A stretch of 64,000 nucleotides of DNA from JBFGFX01 sp965232455. GTDB taxonomy: Bacteria > Pseudomonadota > Gammaproteobacteria > Steroidobacterales > Woeseiaceae. Below the pieces are notes generated by a model. That model had not been told where the DNA came from. It did not search any database and saw only the letters and a list, made by a program, of their open reading frames with translations. Positions 46,645-55,832 of this stretch are shown piece by piece; positions within the stretch are counted from its first letter, which is position 1; each line of letters starts with the position of its first letter. The DNA lies in assembly GCA_965232455.1 (NCBI GenBank), contig OZ246981.1:124001-188000 (forward strand), written 5' to 3'. The position numbers and the translations under genes are program-made.

Positions 46645-49245
46645 CTAGTCCTGCCGCAGCGCCAGCGATGGATCGGTATTGGCGGAACGAATCGACGACG
46701 GGGTCGCCGCGAGGATCGCGAGTACGAAAATGATTGCGGCGCTGCTCAGAATGACGAATGGATCCCGAATCGACGTCGTGTATATCAGAGTCCGCAGCCA
46801 GACGAGGCCCATCAGAAGAATACCGCCGCCAGTCACGATGCCGATCAGGCAAGCCGCGAGTGTTTGCGACTGTACCCACATCAGCGCACGAAGCGGAGTC
46901 AGTCCCAACGCAACCCGAATGGTCGTCTCGCGCTGCCGGCGGCGGACGAAATACGACGTCGTGCCGTAAAGGCCGATCATGGCAATGGCGACGGCAATCG
47001 CCGCGAAAATCGAAAGCAACGTCAGCACGAACCGGGCGGCCTGCAGGGCCTCGTCGACCGCGGTCGTCAACGTCGTGCTGGCGGCGAGGGACTGTCCCGG
47101 AGAAATGTCCCAGATTGATTCCCGTAATGCGTCAAGCGCGGCTTCCGGATCGCCTCGCGTAGTTGCGACGATAGACATGCCTCCGAAGCGCCTCTGCGCG
47201 TTGGGAACATAAACGATCGGCTGCGGCGGTTTGGTGGGACCGGCGTCGAGCACGTCGCCGACGACACCGACGATTGTCCATTCCCGCGGCTGATTCATGA
47301 CACCGAACCGCAGGCGTTCCCCCAAAGGGGACGTACCGCCAAAAAACCGCGTGGCGAACTGTTCGCTGACGATGACGACGCGCTGCGAATCAAAATCGTC
47401 CTCGATACCGAAAAGCCGGCCGCGTACCAATGGAATATCGAGCACGTCGAAGTATTTCGTTGATACCGAATTGGCGGAAGCACGCGATCCGTCGCCAACG
47501 TCTCCGCCGACGATCTCGACGCCCTCGCGTGAATACGTTGCTGGAATAAGGGGCATGGCGCTCGCCGTTGCGACTGTTTCGATCTCCGGCCGGCTTTCGA
47601 GCTGTCGGACGAGCGATAACTCGAACGCGCTTCGCTCTACCGGATCGGGGTGCAGGTCGTAAATGAATAACTCAACGGCCACGCGCCCCTGATCGGAAAA
47701 ACCGAGGTCCGTGTCGAGCAATTGCTGCAGACTCTGATACAGCAATCCGGAGCCGGCAATGAGTACCATTGCCAGGCAGACCTGCAACGCGATCAGCGCC
47801 TGTTGCAGGTGCACGCTTTGCCGGCTGTGCGTCGATTGGGCGCCGGCTACTCTCATGGCCCCGGCGAGCTCCCGGCCGGTCAAGCGAACGGCCGGAAGCA
47901 CCACGGCGACCACCGTTGTCACCAACGCGAGAACAATCAGTCCGCCGGCCAGACCCGGTCCGAAGTCGTATGCGTTGAGGTCCGACAGCGAAGGCGGCGC
48001 GTGTCGCGCAAGAACATTGACGATACTCCACGCCAGCGCGGCACCGAGAATGAGGCTGATTGTTACCGGAATGAGGCTCTCGATGGCCAGCTGGCGGATC
48101 AGCGTGCGCCGATTGGCCCCCAGCGTGAATCGGATAGCGAGTTCCGGCATACGGGACAAGCCCCTCGCCATAGCAAGTGCACCGACGTTCGCGAATACGA
48201 TCCCGAGCAGAAACAGGCATGACACCAGCAACGCCGTTACGATCTTGGTTTCGCGGCCGAGCAGGTGGTCGCGTAACGAGGATAATTGAACGCTCCAGCC
48301 GCTGTTCGTTGTCGGATTGGCTCGGGCAATCATTTCCGCGATAGTCCGCATCTCCCCGCCGGCCTCGTCGATATCGACGCCGTCCCGAAGCCTGCCGACC
48401 ACCGTCAGGTAGTTGCCGGAGCGCCCAGCCGCTTCGCCCGGGCCCATCGCGAGCGGAACCAGCAGTTCCGATCCCCTAAGATCGGGGGTACGCTGTTCCA
48501 GTATTCCGACCACCCGCGCGGGTCTGCCGTCCAACTCGATTGTCGCGCCGACCATGTCGCCGGCGCCCGCGAACCGCGTCTGCCACGCGTCCCAGGAAAG
48601 AATGACCGAAGGTTCGGCGCCTGGCTCGAAGTGTTCTTCACCGAAGGCCCGTCCGGCTGTCATCCGTGCACCGAGCGCCGAAAGATAATCGAGCGAGACG
48701 CGCGATGTCTCCAGTGACACCAGCCGGTCGCCGGATCGGAGATCCAATCCGAACGGCGCGGCGGCGCCCAGCGAGGAGAATCCCGATTGCATCTCCACCC
48801 AGTCGAAGAAATTGCCGGGCGAGGCTTCTTCCGGGTCCACGCTTTGTTCGGCATTTACCTCGTGAAAAATGACGACGTTGTCGGCCTCGGTATAACTCAA
48901 CGGCGCCAACAAGACCTGATGCGCAACGGTGAGAACCGCAACGCTCGAACCGATGCCCGCGGTCAACACGCCAATGAGTGTCAGCCCATAGCTTGGGGTA
49001 CGCAACAACTGGCGCCAGCCGTAGCGCAGCTCTTTCAGACGCTCGCGAATCCAGTACGTGCGGGCTTGCGCCCGCATTTCCTCGCGCACCGATTCTATGC
49101 AGCCAAAATCGAGCCGCGCCTGTCTTTCCGCCTCGTCATAGGGCATGCCTTTGCGCAGGTTGGCCTCGGTTTCCAGCGAGATGTGAAGCTGGATTTCGTC
49201 TTCCAGCTCGCCGTCGAGGTCGCGCCGCCACAACCGGGTCCTCAC
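46645..49245 (-). CDS. ADOP-type ABC transporter permease (FtsX/MacB family)
   Basis: An 866-residue permease. It has an N-terminal ADOP prefix (about 1-75: LDGELEDEIQLHISLETEAN, RQARLDFGCIESVREEM), then two MacB periplasmic core domains and two FtsX-like membrane blocks, with about eight helices in total. This is the duplicated permease architecture first noted in Acidobacteria. I chose GTG 49245, whose bases overlap the PadR stop (GTGA); the open frame to 49398 runs inside padR and is not needed. With the adaptor and ATPase it forms a tripartite exporter or stress-relief system of unknown substrate. Confidence 0.9.
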   Translation of the reverse strand: MRTRLWRRDLDGELEDEIQLHISLETEANLRKGMPYDEAERQARLDFGCIESVREEMRAQARTYWIRERLKELRYGWRQLLRTPSYGLTLIGVLTAGIGSSVAVLTVAHQVLLAPLSYTEADNVVIFHEVNAEQSVDPEEASPGNFFDWVEMQSGFSSLGAAAPFGLDLRSGDRLVSLETSRVSLDYLSALGARMTAGRAFGEEHFEPGAEPSVILSWDAWQTRFAGAGDMVGATIELDGRPARVVGILEQRTPDLRGSELLVPLAMGPGEAAGRSGNYLTVVGRLRDGVDIDEAGGEMRTIAEMIARANPTTNSGWSVQLSSLRDHLLGRETKIVTALLVSCLFLLGIVFANVGALAMARGLSRMPELAIRFTLGANRRTLIRQLAIESLIPVTISLILGAALAWSIVNVLARHAPPSLSDLNAYDFGPGLAGGLIVLALVTTVVAVVLPAVRLTGRELAGAMRVAGAQSTHSRQSVHLQQALIALQVCLAMVLIAGSGLLYQSLQQLLDTDLGFSDQGRVAVELFIYDLHPDPVERSAFELSLVRQLESRPEIETVATASAMPLIPATYSREGVEIVGGDVGDGSRASANSVSTKYFDVLDIPLVRGRLFGIEDDFDSQRVVIVSEQFATRFFGGTSPLGERLRFGVMNQPREWTIVGVVGDVLDAGPTKPPQPIVYVPNAQRRFGGMSIVATTRGDPEAALDALRESIWDISPGQSLAASTTLTTAVDEALQAARFVLTLLSIFAAIAVAIAMIGLYGTTSYFVRRRQRETTIRVALGLTPLRALMWVQSQTLAACLIGIVTGGGILLMGLVWLRTLIYTTSIRDPFVILSSAAIIFVLAILAATPSSIRSANTDPSLALRQD

Positions 49246-49577
49246 GGCGACGCTCCGGATAACACCAGGTCGACCCCCGCGGAGTATCGACGCCAGCGTT
49301 CGGTCTCCCGCTCGAGCTGGCGTTTGCCGGACTTGCTCAGACAGTAATATTTGGCGCGCCGGTTGTTTTCGGAAACCCCCCATTCCGACTCGATCCAACC
49401 CTCCTTTTCGAGCCGGTGAAGCGCCGGATAGAGCGATCCCTGTGTAACGACCAGCCGGTCTTCGGACCTGGTTTTCAGGACCTGGGCAACACCCCAGCCG
49501 TGTTGCTTGCCGCTACTCAATATGTGCAGAACCAACAGGTCCAGTGTGCCTTGCAGAACGTCGGCGTCGGATCTCAT
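49242..49577 (-). CDS. PadR-family transcriptional regulator
   Basis: An 111-residue winged-helix repressor of the PadR group 2 type found ahead of ADOP permeases (LQGTLDLLVLHILSSGKQHGWGV, TQGSLYPALHRLEKEGWI, then a short C-terminal dimerisation helix). It is the first gene of the efflux operon. It probably represses itself and the operon through the palindrome that overlaps its start codon, and is released by a membrane-active or phenolic ligand. Ligand unknown. Confidence 0.93.
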   Translation of the reverse strand: MRSDADVLQGTLDLLVLHILSSGKQHGWGVAQVLKTRSEDRLVVTQGSLYPALHRLEKEGWIESEWGVSENNRRAKYYCLSKSGKRQLERETERWRRYSAGVDLVLSGASP

Positions 49578-49613
49578 GTAGACAATCTACAAGAGCCTTT
49601 TGTCGAATGTCAA
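49577..49613 (-). promoter_or_regulatory. Promoter and PadR-type operator overlapping the padR start (leaderless layout)
   Basis: On the minus strand a perfect -35 box TTGACA (49613-49608) is followed after 17 bp by a -10-like GTAGAT (49590-49585). The perfect palindrome TGTAGA-CAA-TCTACA (49577-49591) covers the -10 box and reaches the A of the padR ATG at 49577. Transcription from this promoter would begin at or next to the start codon, so the mRNA should be leaderless, and a bound repressor would block the -10 region. Confidence 0.65.
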
Positions 49614-49625
49614 GGGGAGTGTACC

Positions 49626-49748
49626 AGGGCTGGTATCGATAATCGGCAAGCGTTGGAGATCGATCGCGTCGATATCGACACGCTCGTCAAGCTCCTGTCG
49701 AAGACCGGACGTTCGGTCGAGATCAAAGTTAAGCGCGAGGCTGCCTAA
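49626..49748 (+). pseudogene. Possible C-terminal remnant of an XRE-type regulator
   Basis: The last 40 codons of a plus-strand frame read RAGIDNRQALEIDRVDIDTL and then VKLLSKTGRSVEIKVKREAA before TAA. This resembles the C-terminal strand-helix-strand of HTH_37-type antitoxin/XRE proteins (RxDxFSIDxLVxMLxxxGxxVEIxVxx). No helix-turn-helix is left upstream because the sequence there is padR antisense. I treat it as a decayed fragment; it could also be chance. Confidence 0.35.
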
Positions 49749-49909
49749 GTGTGATAGTGCAGACTTGACCGGACGGGAACCGTCGGAGAAAGTGTGAGCT
49801 GATTGGCCGGTTGCCGTTGGCAATCGGCCGTTTGTTCTTCAATGACGATAGTTTGACTGAACATGATCCGAAGCAGACATTCTCGATCGACGATCACTGG
49901 AATCTCAGG

Positions 49910-51112
49910 TTGACCATTTTCAAGACAATTTGCGCTGTTTGTCTCGCCATGGCGCTGGGTGGCTGTGGGACGGCAGACACAGAGGAAGTTGACCTGACGG
50001 TTATGAATGTGCTGCTTTACCGCGGTCCCGGCCACGAACCGATAAGAAACGCAGCGATCTCGATAAAGGACGGCGTCATAGTATCTGTCGGTGATCGGGT
50101 TTCTGTGAAAAGCCGCCGAACGATAGACGGTGAGGGCCGGGCGGCTACGGCAGGTTTGTGGAACAGCCACGTGCATTTTACGAACCCCCAGCTCAGGAAC
50201 GATCCGGCGCCGATTGTCGAGAACATGCTGCTGCGTTTCGGCTTTACCACCGTTGTGGATGCGGGCTCCGAATTGCAAGAGACCATTCAGTTGGCGGAAT
50301 CTTTCGACAGCGGCGTTCTCGCGGGTCCGAGAACTCTGACCGCGAACGGTAGCTTCGTTTACACCGGCGGTACTCCATCCTATCTCCCCGGCATCCAACT
50401 GCCGGAAATCGACGATCCCGATGCCGCTGAATCGATGGTAGCTGCGGTGCTGGCGGCGGGGGCAAACGGCATCAAGATTTTTTCCGGCTCGTTTATGTCG
50501 CCCACGAGGACGGTTCACCTGCCTCCCGGCATAATTCGGGCCATCTGCGAAGCTGCGCATGCCAATGGCGCATTTGTCTTCTCGCATCCAACGACAAGAG
50601 AAGGGTTTGTCAACGCCGTGGAAAACGGCGTCGACGTGCTCGCGCACACGGCGCCAAGCGCGGGACCGCTGGGGCGGGCACTCGTATCGGATATGGTTCA
50701 ACGAGACGTTGCATTGATCCCGACGCTGAAGCTGTGGCGCTACGAGTTGACGAATGCGGGGGTAGCGGAAGAGCGGGCGTTAGCCTTTCAGCAACAGGGG
50801 GTTGCCCAGCTCGCCGAGTTTCTGGCGGGCGGAGGTGAAGTGATTTTCGGAACGGACGTGGGATACATGTCCGACTTCGATCCTACGGAGGAATATGTGC
50901 TGATGGGTCAAGCCGGATTGGATTTCGACGCCATGCTCGCGACGTTGACGACGAATCCGGCGAATCGTTTTCTGAATGAGAGCGGCGAAGCGGCGGTTGG
51001 CGCACGTGCCGATCTGGTGATCTTCGAGCGGGATCCCGCGGAAGACGTTGCAAACTTTGCGAACGTTAAGTACACGATCGGGCGCGGGCGCGTTTTGTAC
51101 GAAGCGCGATGA
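49910..51112 (+). CDS. Amidohydrolase-superfamily lipoprotein
   Basis: A 400-residue exported amidohydrolase. The signal TIFKTICAVCLAMALGGCG ends in a lipobox, and the metal-dependent barrel follows: HxH motif in NSHVHFTNP, a possible lysine ligand in NGIKIFSG, histidines in FSHPTT and VLAHTAP, and the aspartate in FGTDVGY. The C-terminal composite domain ends YTIGRGRVLYEAR. I chose TTG 49910 because it gives a normal lipoprotein signal; longer frames to 49811 lack a signal at the N-terminus. Substrate unknown, perhaps a cyclic amide or dipeptide. Confidence 0.8.
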   Translation: MTIFKTICAVCLAMALGGCGTADTEEVDLTVMNVLLYRGPGHEPIRNAAISIKDGVIVSVGDRVSVKSRRTIDGEGRAATAGLWNSHVHFTNPQLRNDPAPIVENMLLRFGFTTVVDAGSELQETIQLAESFDSGVLAGPRTLTANGSFVYTGGTPSYLPGIQLPEIDDPDAAESMVAAVLAAGANGIKIFSGSFMSPTRTVHLPPGIIRAICEAAHANGAFVFSHPTTREGFVNAVENGVDVLAHTAPSAGPLGRALVSDMVQRDVALIPTLKLWRYELTNAGVAEERALAFQQQGVAQLAEFLAGGGEVIFGTDVGYMSDFDPTEEYVLMGQAGLDFDAMLATLTTNPANRFLNESGEAAVGARADLVIFERDPAEDVANFANVKYTIGRGRVLYEAR

Positions 51113-51169
51113 TTCGATGAGCGTTTCCGGCCGACTCCAGCCGTCAACCGGCAGACTTGAGGTAAACCT

Positions 51170-51928
51170 GTGACCGCGGAAAGCCAAGACGATATTGATG
51201 GGATTTTGAACGTCGGACGGGTTGTCGCCCGTGTGCGCGACGCCATGCTGAGCGCGGTTGAGCCGGGAATGACGACGGCTGAACTGGACGAGTTGGGAAG
51301 TGAGTTGCTGGATCGGTTTGGCGCTCGGTCGGCGCCCAGAGTCACTTACAACTTCCCGGGTGCAACCTGCATCAGCATCAATGAAGAGGCCGCGCACGGT
51401 ATTCCGGGCCGCAGAATCATTCAGGCCGGGGACGTCGTAAATGTCGACGTTTCCGCCGAGCTGGACGGCTACTTTGCGGATACCGGCGGCACAGTCGTTG
51501 TTCCACCGGTCGCAAGCGTCAAGGCGCGGTTGTGTCATGCCGCTCGTCTGGCCCTGAAGCACGCGCTGGCCGAAGCTCGAGCGGACACCCCAATCAACCG
51601 AATCGGAAAAGCCATTCAACGTACCGCGAAGTCACACGGGTTCAAGATAATCAAGAATCTTGCCGGCCATGGAATCGGTCGGAGTCTGCACGAGGAACCC
51701 CAGGGCATCGTCGGTTATTATGATCGTCTCGATACACGGCGATTACAGCAAGGCCAGGTGATTGCCATAGAACCGTTTCTTTCAACCAAGAGCACTTACG
51801 TCACCGAAGCGGAAGATGGATGGACGCTCGTTGGCCATCCTGCGAACCTTTCCGCGCAGTACGAACACACGATTATTGTGACGAGGGGCGCACCAATTGT
51901 CGCCACCCTTTCTGAGGTTCGCGGCTGA
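51170..51928 (+). CDS. map: Methionine aminopeptidase
   Basis: A 252-residue type I methionine aminopeptidase. Metal ligands are in order: D (VNVDVSAEL), D (FADTGG), H (GHGIGRSLHEEP), E (AIEPFL) and E (YEHTIIV). It starts at GTG with GAGG eight bases ahead. It is not next to rpsB, where the housekeeping map usually lies, so it may be an additional copy; this cannot be judged from the window. Confidence 0.93.
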   Translation: MTAESQDDIDGILNVGRVVARVRDAMLSAVEPGMTTAELDELGSELLDRFGARSAPRVTYNFPGATCISINEEAAHGIPGRRIIQAGDVVNVDVSAELDGYFADTGGTVVVPPVASVKARLCHAARLALKHALAEARADTPINRIGKAIQRTAKSHGFKIIKNLAGHGIGRSLHEEPQGIVGYYDRLDTRRLQQGQVIAIEPFLSTKSTYVTEAEDGWTLVGHPANLSAQYEHTIIVTRGAPIVATLSEVRG

Positions 51929-51966
51929 CAACAACGTCAAGCCGCCGTTTCACCAGGCCGCGGGAT

Positions 51967-52452
51967 ATGGAACGAGTTTCAACAAAGCTGACGATACGGC
52001 GCATACGGGATCTCAGTGATTCCGAGGTTACGGCGCTGGCGGCCAAGTCCGACGAATACCTGAGTTCACTGTATCCTCCGGAAAGCAATCATGCGGAGCC
52101 TCTGGAGGCGCTGATTGGCGATGATTCCGCGTTTTTTGTCGGTTACCTGGACAATGTGCTGGCGGCATGCGGCGGCGTCAAGCTATTTGAAGGCGATACC
52201 AGATACGGGGAGCTGAAGAAAATATTCGTTGACGAAAAACAACGGGGTAAACGCCTGGCAACCGAAGTAATAGAGCATCTCGAAGAATACCTGTCGGAAA
52301 ACGGGGTGAAAGTCGTTCGGCTGGAAGCGGGACCGATGCAACCGGGGGCACTCAGTCTGTACCGCAAGCTCGGGTACTGCGAACGCGGTCCGTTCGGTTC
52401 ATACAGCGCAGATCCCCTGAGTGTGTTCATGGAGAAAACCCTGCACGACTGA
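51967..52452 (+). CDS. GNAT-family N-acetyltransferase
   Basis: A 161-residue acetyltransferase. The acetyl-CoA pyrophosphate loop is RGKRLATEV (within VDEKQRGKRLATEVIEHLEEY), preceded by GELKKIFV and followed by LYRKLGYCERGPFG, the usual motif B. Substrate is not predictable. It starts 38 bp after map and ends 60 bp before a hairpin terminator. Confidence 0.9.
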   Translation: MERVSTKLTIRRIRDLSDSEVTALAAKSDEYLSSLYPPESNHAEPLEALIGDDSAFFVGYLDNVLAACGGVKLFEGDTRYGELKKIFVDEKQRGKRLATEVIEHLEEYLSENGVKVVRLEAGPMQPGALSLYRKLGYCERGPFGSYSADPLSVFMEKTLHD

Positions 52453-52511
52453 ACGGCCGCTTGAGGACAAGCATTGGTAGCGGCGTTCGCGAAATCCGGA
52501 TTCACCGTGAG

Positions 52512-52531
52512 GGCCCCTCCGCTGAGGGGCC
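52512..52531 (+). terminator. Terminator between convergent GNAT and DUF1326 genes
   Basis: GGCCCCTC (52512-52519) and GAGGGGCC (52524-52531) form a strong 8-bp stem with a CGCT loop, followed by TTCTCG. The T-run is short, but position and stability suit a terminator serving both convergent transcripts. Confidence 0.6.
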
Positions 52532-52580
52532 TTCTCGTATCCGCGATAAGCTCGACAGGATTCGGCCCGTGAACCGCCTG

Positions 52581-53213
52581 CTACCCGCTGCTTGCGGTCA
52601 TCCTCGAAGTGAATCCGTTTGTCCCGGAATACGCCCACTCGCGATCGGGACCTCTATGGACGTGTTTCACCGACTCGTATTGCACGTAGTCGTGAAAATT
52701 GTTCGACGGCAGCCCGTTGATCGATATCCGACCACCGTCCAGTCCGGCCATCGGTTTCATTGTGACCTCGGATGCCGGGGTAGTGAACCTTATCTGCTCA
52801 GCCGCGTGAGTTACCGTCATCGGCACTTGTTCGATGGAGCGTGAAAGACGGGAAAATCCCTGAAATGCCAATGGGAATACCGCCTCGAACGCCTCCATCT
52901 GAGCCGCTGTCAGACTGTCGTCGACGTAGATGCGTGTCCACTCTCTCATTTCAAACGTCACCAGGAAGCGGATTCCGGAGAGGTCCAGTTCATCGACGTT
53001 CCCCTCGTAGATTTCAATCAGACGGTTGCCATCGCAGCGCATCGAGGTTGGCCGGCCGAAATTGCACGGACACGGGATCGCGCAGCTGCAGCATTCCGCG
53101 AGATTGGCCGAAAGCGACCAGACGGGCGCCGCGCCAGCGTCCTTCGCACCCGCCAGGCCAGTCGGCGCAATTACGGTCGCACCAAGCACCTTACTGAATT
53201 CACGTCTATTCAC
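52581..53213 (-). CDS. DUF1326 domain protein with twin-arginine-like signal
   Basis: A 210-residue protein whose N-terminus NRREFSKVLGATVIAPTGLA looks like a Tat signal (RREF). It is followed by a DUF1326 domain with the cysteine block ECCSCAIPCPCNFGRPTS. I chose GTG 53213, with GGGGAG eight bases upstream, over a longer TTG start. DUF1326 function is unknown. The cysteine cluster may bind metal, and Tat export would fit a cofactor folded in the cytoplasm. Confidence 0.82.
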   Translation of the reverse strand: MNRREFSKVLGATVIAPTGLAGAKDAGAAPVWSLSANLAECCSCAIPCPCNFGRPTSMRCDGNRLIEIYEGNVDELDLSGIRFLVTFEMREWTRIYVDDSLTAAQMEAFEAVFPLAFQGFSRLSRSIEQVPMTVTHAAEQIRFTTPASEVTMKPMAGLDGGRISINGLPSNNFHDYVQYESVKHVHRGPDREWAYSGTNGFTSRMTASSG

Positions 53214-53425
53214 CGTTGCTTCTCCCCAGAGTTCGATCAACCAATATGCAGCATGACTGCAGTAAACGGAACGATCCTACACCGATCGGTTCGAGTGTTG
53301 CAGGATACGGGTCTATTGGCAGATTCGGACATCCAATTGTCACACTTGCCGTATGCGCTTGCGGCGAAACGCCGTGAAAGCGTCGAGTCAAGTTCGAGAA
53401 CAGGCGCTTGTGCACGCCTCGAACG

Positions 53426-55777
53426 CTAGTCTTCCGCTCCGACTCTTGCCCGCAGTTCTTGCAGCTGCTCTGCCGATTCGGCACGCACTTCCGCCATCAT
53501 CGACTGAAACTCCGGTTCACCCCGGATGACGTCGAAATTCGGGTCCCGGTCGAAATGGTAAAAGGCATTTCGGCGCCAACCCGTATCGATTGCGCGCCTC
53601 AGGGAGGTGAGCGCGGCTTGCGAATCGCCATTCAACGAATGAACGGCGGCCCGTAAGGCATGTTGTGTGTGGTTGTTTTGAACCGGGTGGCCGTCAATCA
53701 CCTGCTGCGCGCCGCGAAGCATTGCACGCGCCTCCGCGTGTCGGTTGGCTTTTTGCAATACGTTTGCGCAATCAATCGCGAACCAGTAATTGCGGTTGCC
53801 GACTTGCGGGCCGCCGACGGCGAAGAACTCCGGAAAGGCTTCCTCGTACAGTTGCATAGCCGGTTCGACCTTTCCCTCATTCAGGTAGTGGTCTTTCAGG
53901 ACTTTGAGAAACATGCTGTCTCCAGGATACTCGGCGAGGCCTCTACGCGCTTCCGCGGCAGCGGCGGCGTACTCTTTGCGATAGAGGTGCATCACCATTG
54001 TCATGCGTCTGGAGAAAAACTCGTTCGGCTCAATCCGATTGGCCTCACCGAGCCAGCGTGTAGCTTGCGCGTCGTCGCCCAGGTGGAGATAGATATTGCT
54101 GAGCAACGCGAAGTTTGCTGCTCCGGTGGGATTCAGCAAAGCTGCTTGCTTGGCGTTGAGCGCGGCATCGGCAAGACGGTCGAGTCTGGAGAAATACAAA
54201 GTGGCCAGTCCCTGATAGGCGCGCGCAAAGCCGGGGTCAATTTCAATGGCCTTGCGGAACCGCGCCTCGGCATCCGCAAGTCGGCCCAGGTTCATCAACG
54301 AATGCGCATACACATGGTGCAGGATCGGCGACATCGGATCGATTTCCGCCGCGTGCTCGAATTCCTCGACGGAGTCTTCCAGCCTGCCCGCCGCCGCGAG
54401 ATATTCGCCGTACCACTGGTGTCCCGTCGCGTAGTTCGGGTTCAGTTTCAGCGCGTGCAGGAAAAGCGGCTCCGGGTCGTCGGCGGTGAATGTGCCGTCG
54501 CGAATTCTACGAGCCTCGAAATGGATCATTGCCAGCGATGCGTAGGCTGCCCCGTTCTCCGGGTCCAGGTCGATCGCCTTGTTTGCCGCGGTGAGCGCGA
54601 GCGGCAGCAACTCTTCCGCGGGCCGGCTGGCGTAGCTCGTCAACAATTGATAGCCGTCGGCAAGTCCGACATAGGGAAGAGAGAATTCAGGGTCATGCCG
54701 GATGGCATCCTCGAATTGCGTAATTGCAGCCTCGATGGTTGCACCGGTCCTTCGTCGGAGTAACTGGTCACCGCGAAGATATGCCTCGTACGCCTCCAGA
54801 TTCTCGGTGGGCGCGTTCGCGATGCGTGAATGGTCTTCGGCGGAGAGCACCGATCGCATCGACCGGGCGATGGCATTCGCAATTTCGCTTTGAATTGCGA
54901 ATACGTTGGCGACGGTCAGTTCTTCGTCGTACGACTCGACCCAGAGGTGTGTGTCGGTCCCGACGTCGATCAACTGGACGTTGACGCGTATGCGCTCGCC
55001 GGCGCGCTGTACGCCGCCCTCCAGAATAGCCGCAACGCCGAGTTCCTGCCCGATTTCCCGGATCGTCATTTCGGTATCCCTGAACTGCTCGACGGACGTT
55101 CGCGAAACGACGTTCAGCGAGTCGATTCTCGACAAGCCGGTCAAGATATCGTCGTGGATGCCGTCCACGAAAAACGCGTCGCTTTCGGCCGCACTGCGGT
55201 TTTTGAACGGCAGGACCGCAATCGAATGGGAATCCGGTGTTATGACGACGGGCTGATCACGTTCCGTTTGTGAGGCGAAATCGACATACGCAAACAGCAC
55301 AGCCGCGGCGGCCAGCGTGGCCAGCACCACGGTGTATGCCTTGCGCAGTCTCGGTTTGCCTCCCTGGGATACATCGTCAACACCGTTGAAACGGTTGCCA
55401 TCCTCTCGTTCGGTGTTCTGCCCTTCGGACGCCAGCACCTCTACGGCCTGCAGCATGCGATAGCCCTGGCCCCGGACCAGGCCGATATAGCGGGGGTCAC
55501 TGGCATCGTCTCCGAGCGCCTGACGGACGAGCTTGATTCGCTGCGTGACGGTCTCCGCGCTGATCACGCGGCCGTTCCACACACGATCGATCAGCTCTTC
55601 GTGAGTCAGCACGTCCGGGGCGGCGGACGCCAGTGCGGCAAACAAACGATAGGAAAGTCTCGGCAGTTCGACGATTTCGCCGGACCGGCTGAGCTGCAGT
55701 TTCCCCGTGTCGAGGATCATATCCCCCACACGGAGCCGTACCGACTGTTGCGAACTTGCCAGACCGTCGCCGTTCAT
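53426..55777 (-). CDS. Transmembrane winged-helix/TolB-like/TPR regulator (copy A)
   Basis: A 783-residue one-component regulator. Residues 15-115 form an OmpR/CadC-type winged helix (VLTHEELIDRVWNGRVISAE, YIGLVRGQGYRML). A membrane helix follows at about 147-168 (TVVLATLAAAAVLFAYV), then a TolB/FlgO-like domain (SIAVLPFKNRSAAESDAFFV) and about ten TPR units to the C-terminus outside the membrane. It would sense the periplasm and bind DNA from the membrane. It is the second of two tandem copies; the other begins 55 bp upstream and is nearly identical in the DNA-binding domain. Confidence 0.88.
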   Translation of the reverse strand: MNGDGLASSQQSVRLRVGDMILDTGKLQLSRSGEIVELPRLSYRLFAALASAAPDVLTHEELIDRVWNGRVISAETVTQRIKLVRQALGDDASDPRYIGLVRGQGYRMLQAVEVLASEGQNTEREDGNRFNGVDDVSQGGKPRLRKAYTVVLATLAAAAVLFAYVDFASQTERDQPVVITPDSHSIAVLPFKNRSAAESDAFFVDGIHDDILTGLSRIDSLNVVSRTSVEQFRDTEMTIREIGQELGVAAILEGGVQRAGERIRVNVQLIDVGTDTHLWVESYDEELTVANVFAIQSEIANAIARSMRSVLSAEDHSRIANAPTENLEAYEAYLRGDQLLRRRTGATIEAAITQFEDAIRHDPEFSLPYVGLADGYQLLTSYASRPAEELLPLALTAANKAIDLDPENGAAYASLAMIHFEARRIRDGTFTADDPEPLFLHALKLNPNYATGHQWYGEYLAAAGRLEDSVEEFEHAAEIDPMSPILHHVYAHSLMNLGRLADAEARFRKAIEIDPGFARAYQGLATLYFSRLDRLADAALNAKQAALLNPTGAANFALLSNIYLHLGDDAQATRWLGEANRIEPNEFFSRRMTMVMHLYRKEYAAAAAEARRGLAEYPGDSMFLKVLKDHYLNEGKVEPAMQLYEEAFPEFFAVGGPQVGNRNYWFAIDCANVLQKANRHAEARAMLRGAQQVIDGHPVQNNHTQHALRAAVHSLNGDSQAALTSLRRAIDTGWRRNAFYHFDRDPNFDVIRGEPEFQSMMAEVRAESAEQLQELRARVGAED

Positions 55778-55832
55778 TGCTTGTCTTCTCGTCTTGCGGG
55801 GCGCGTCGCCGCGCCGACGTACTCGTCCACCA

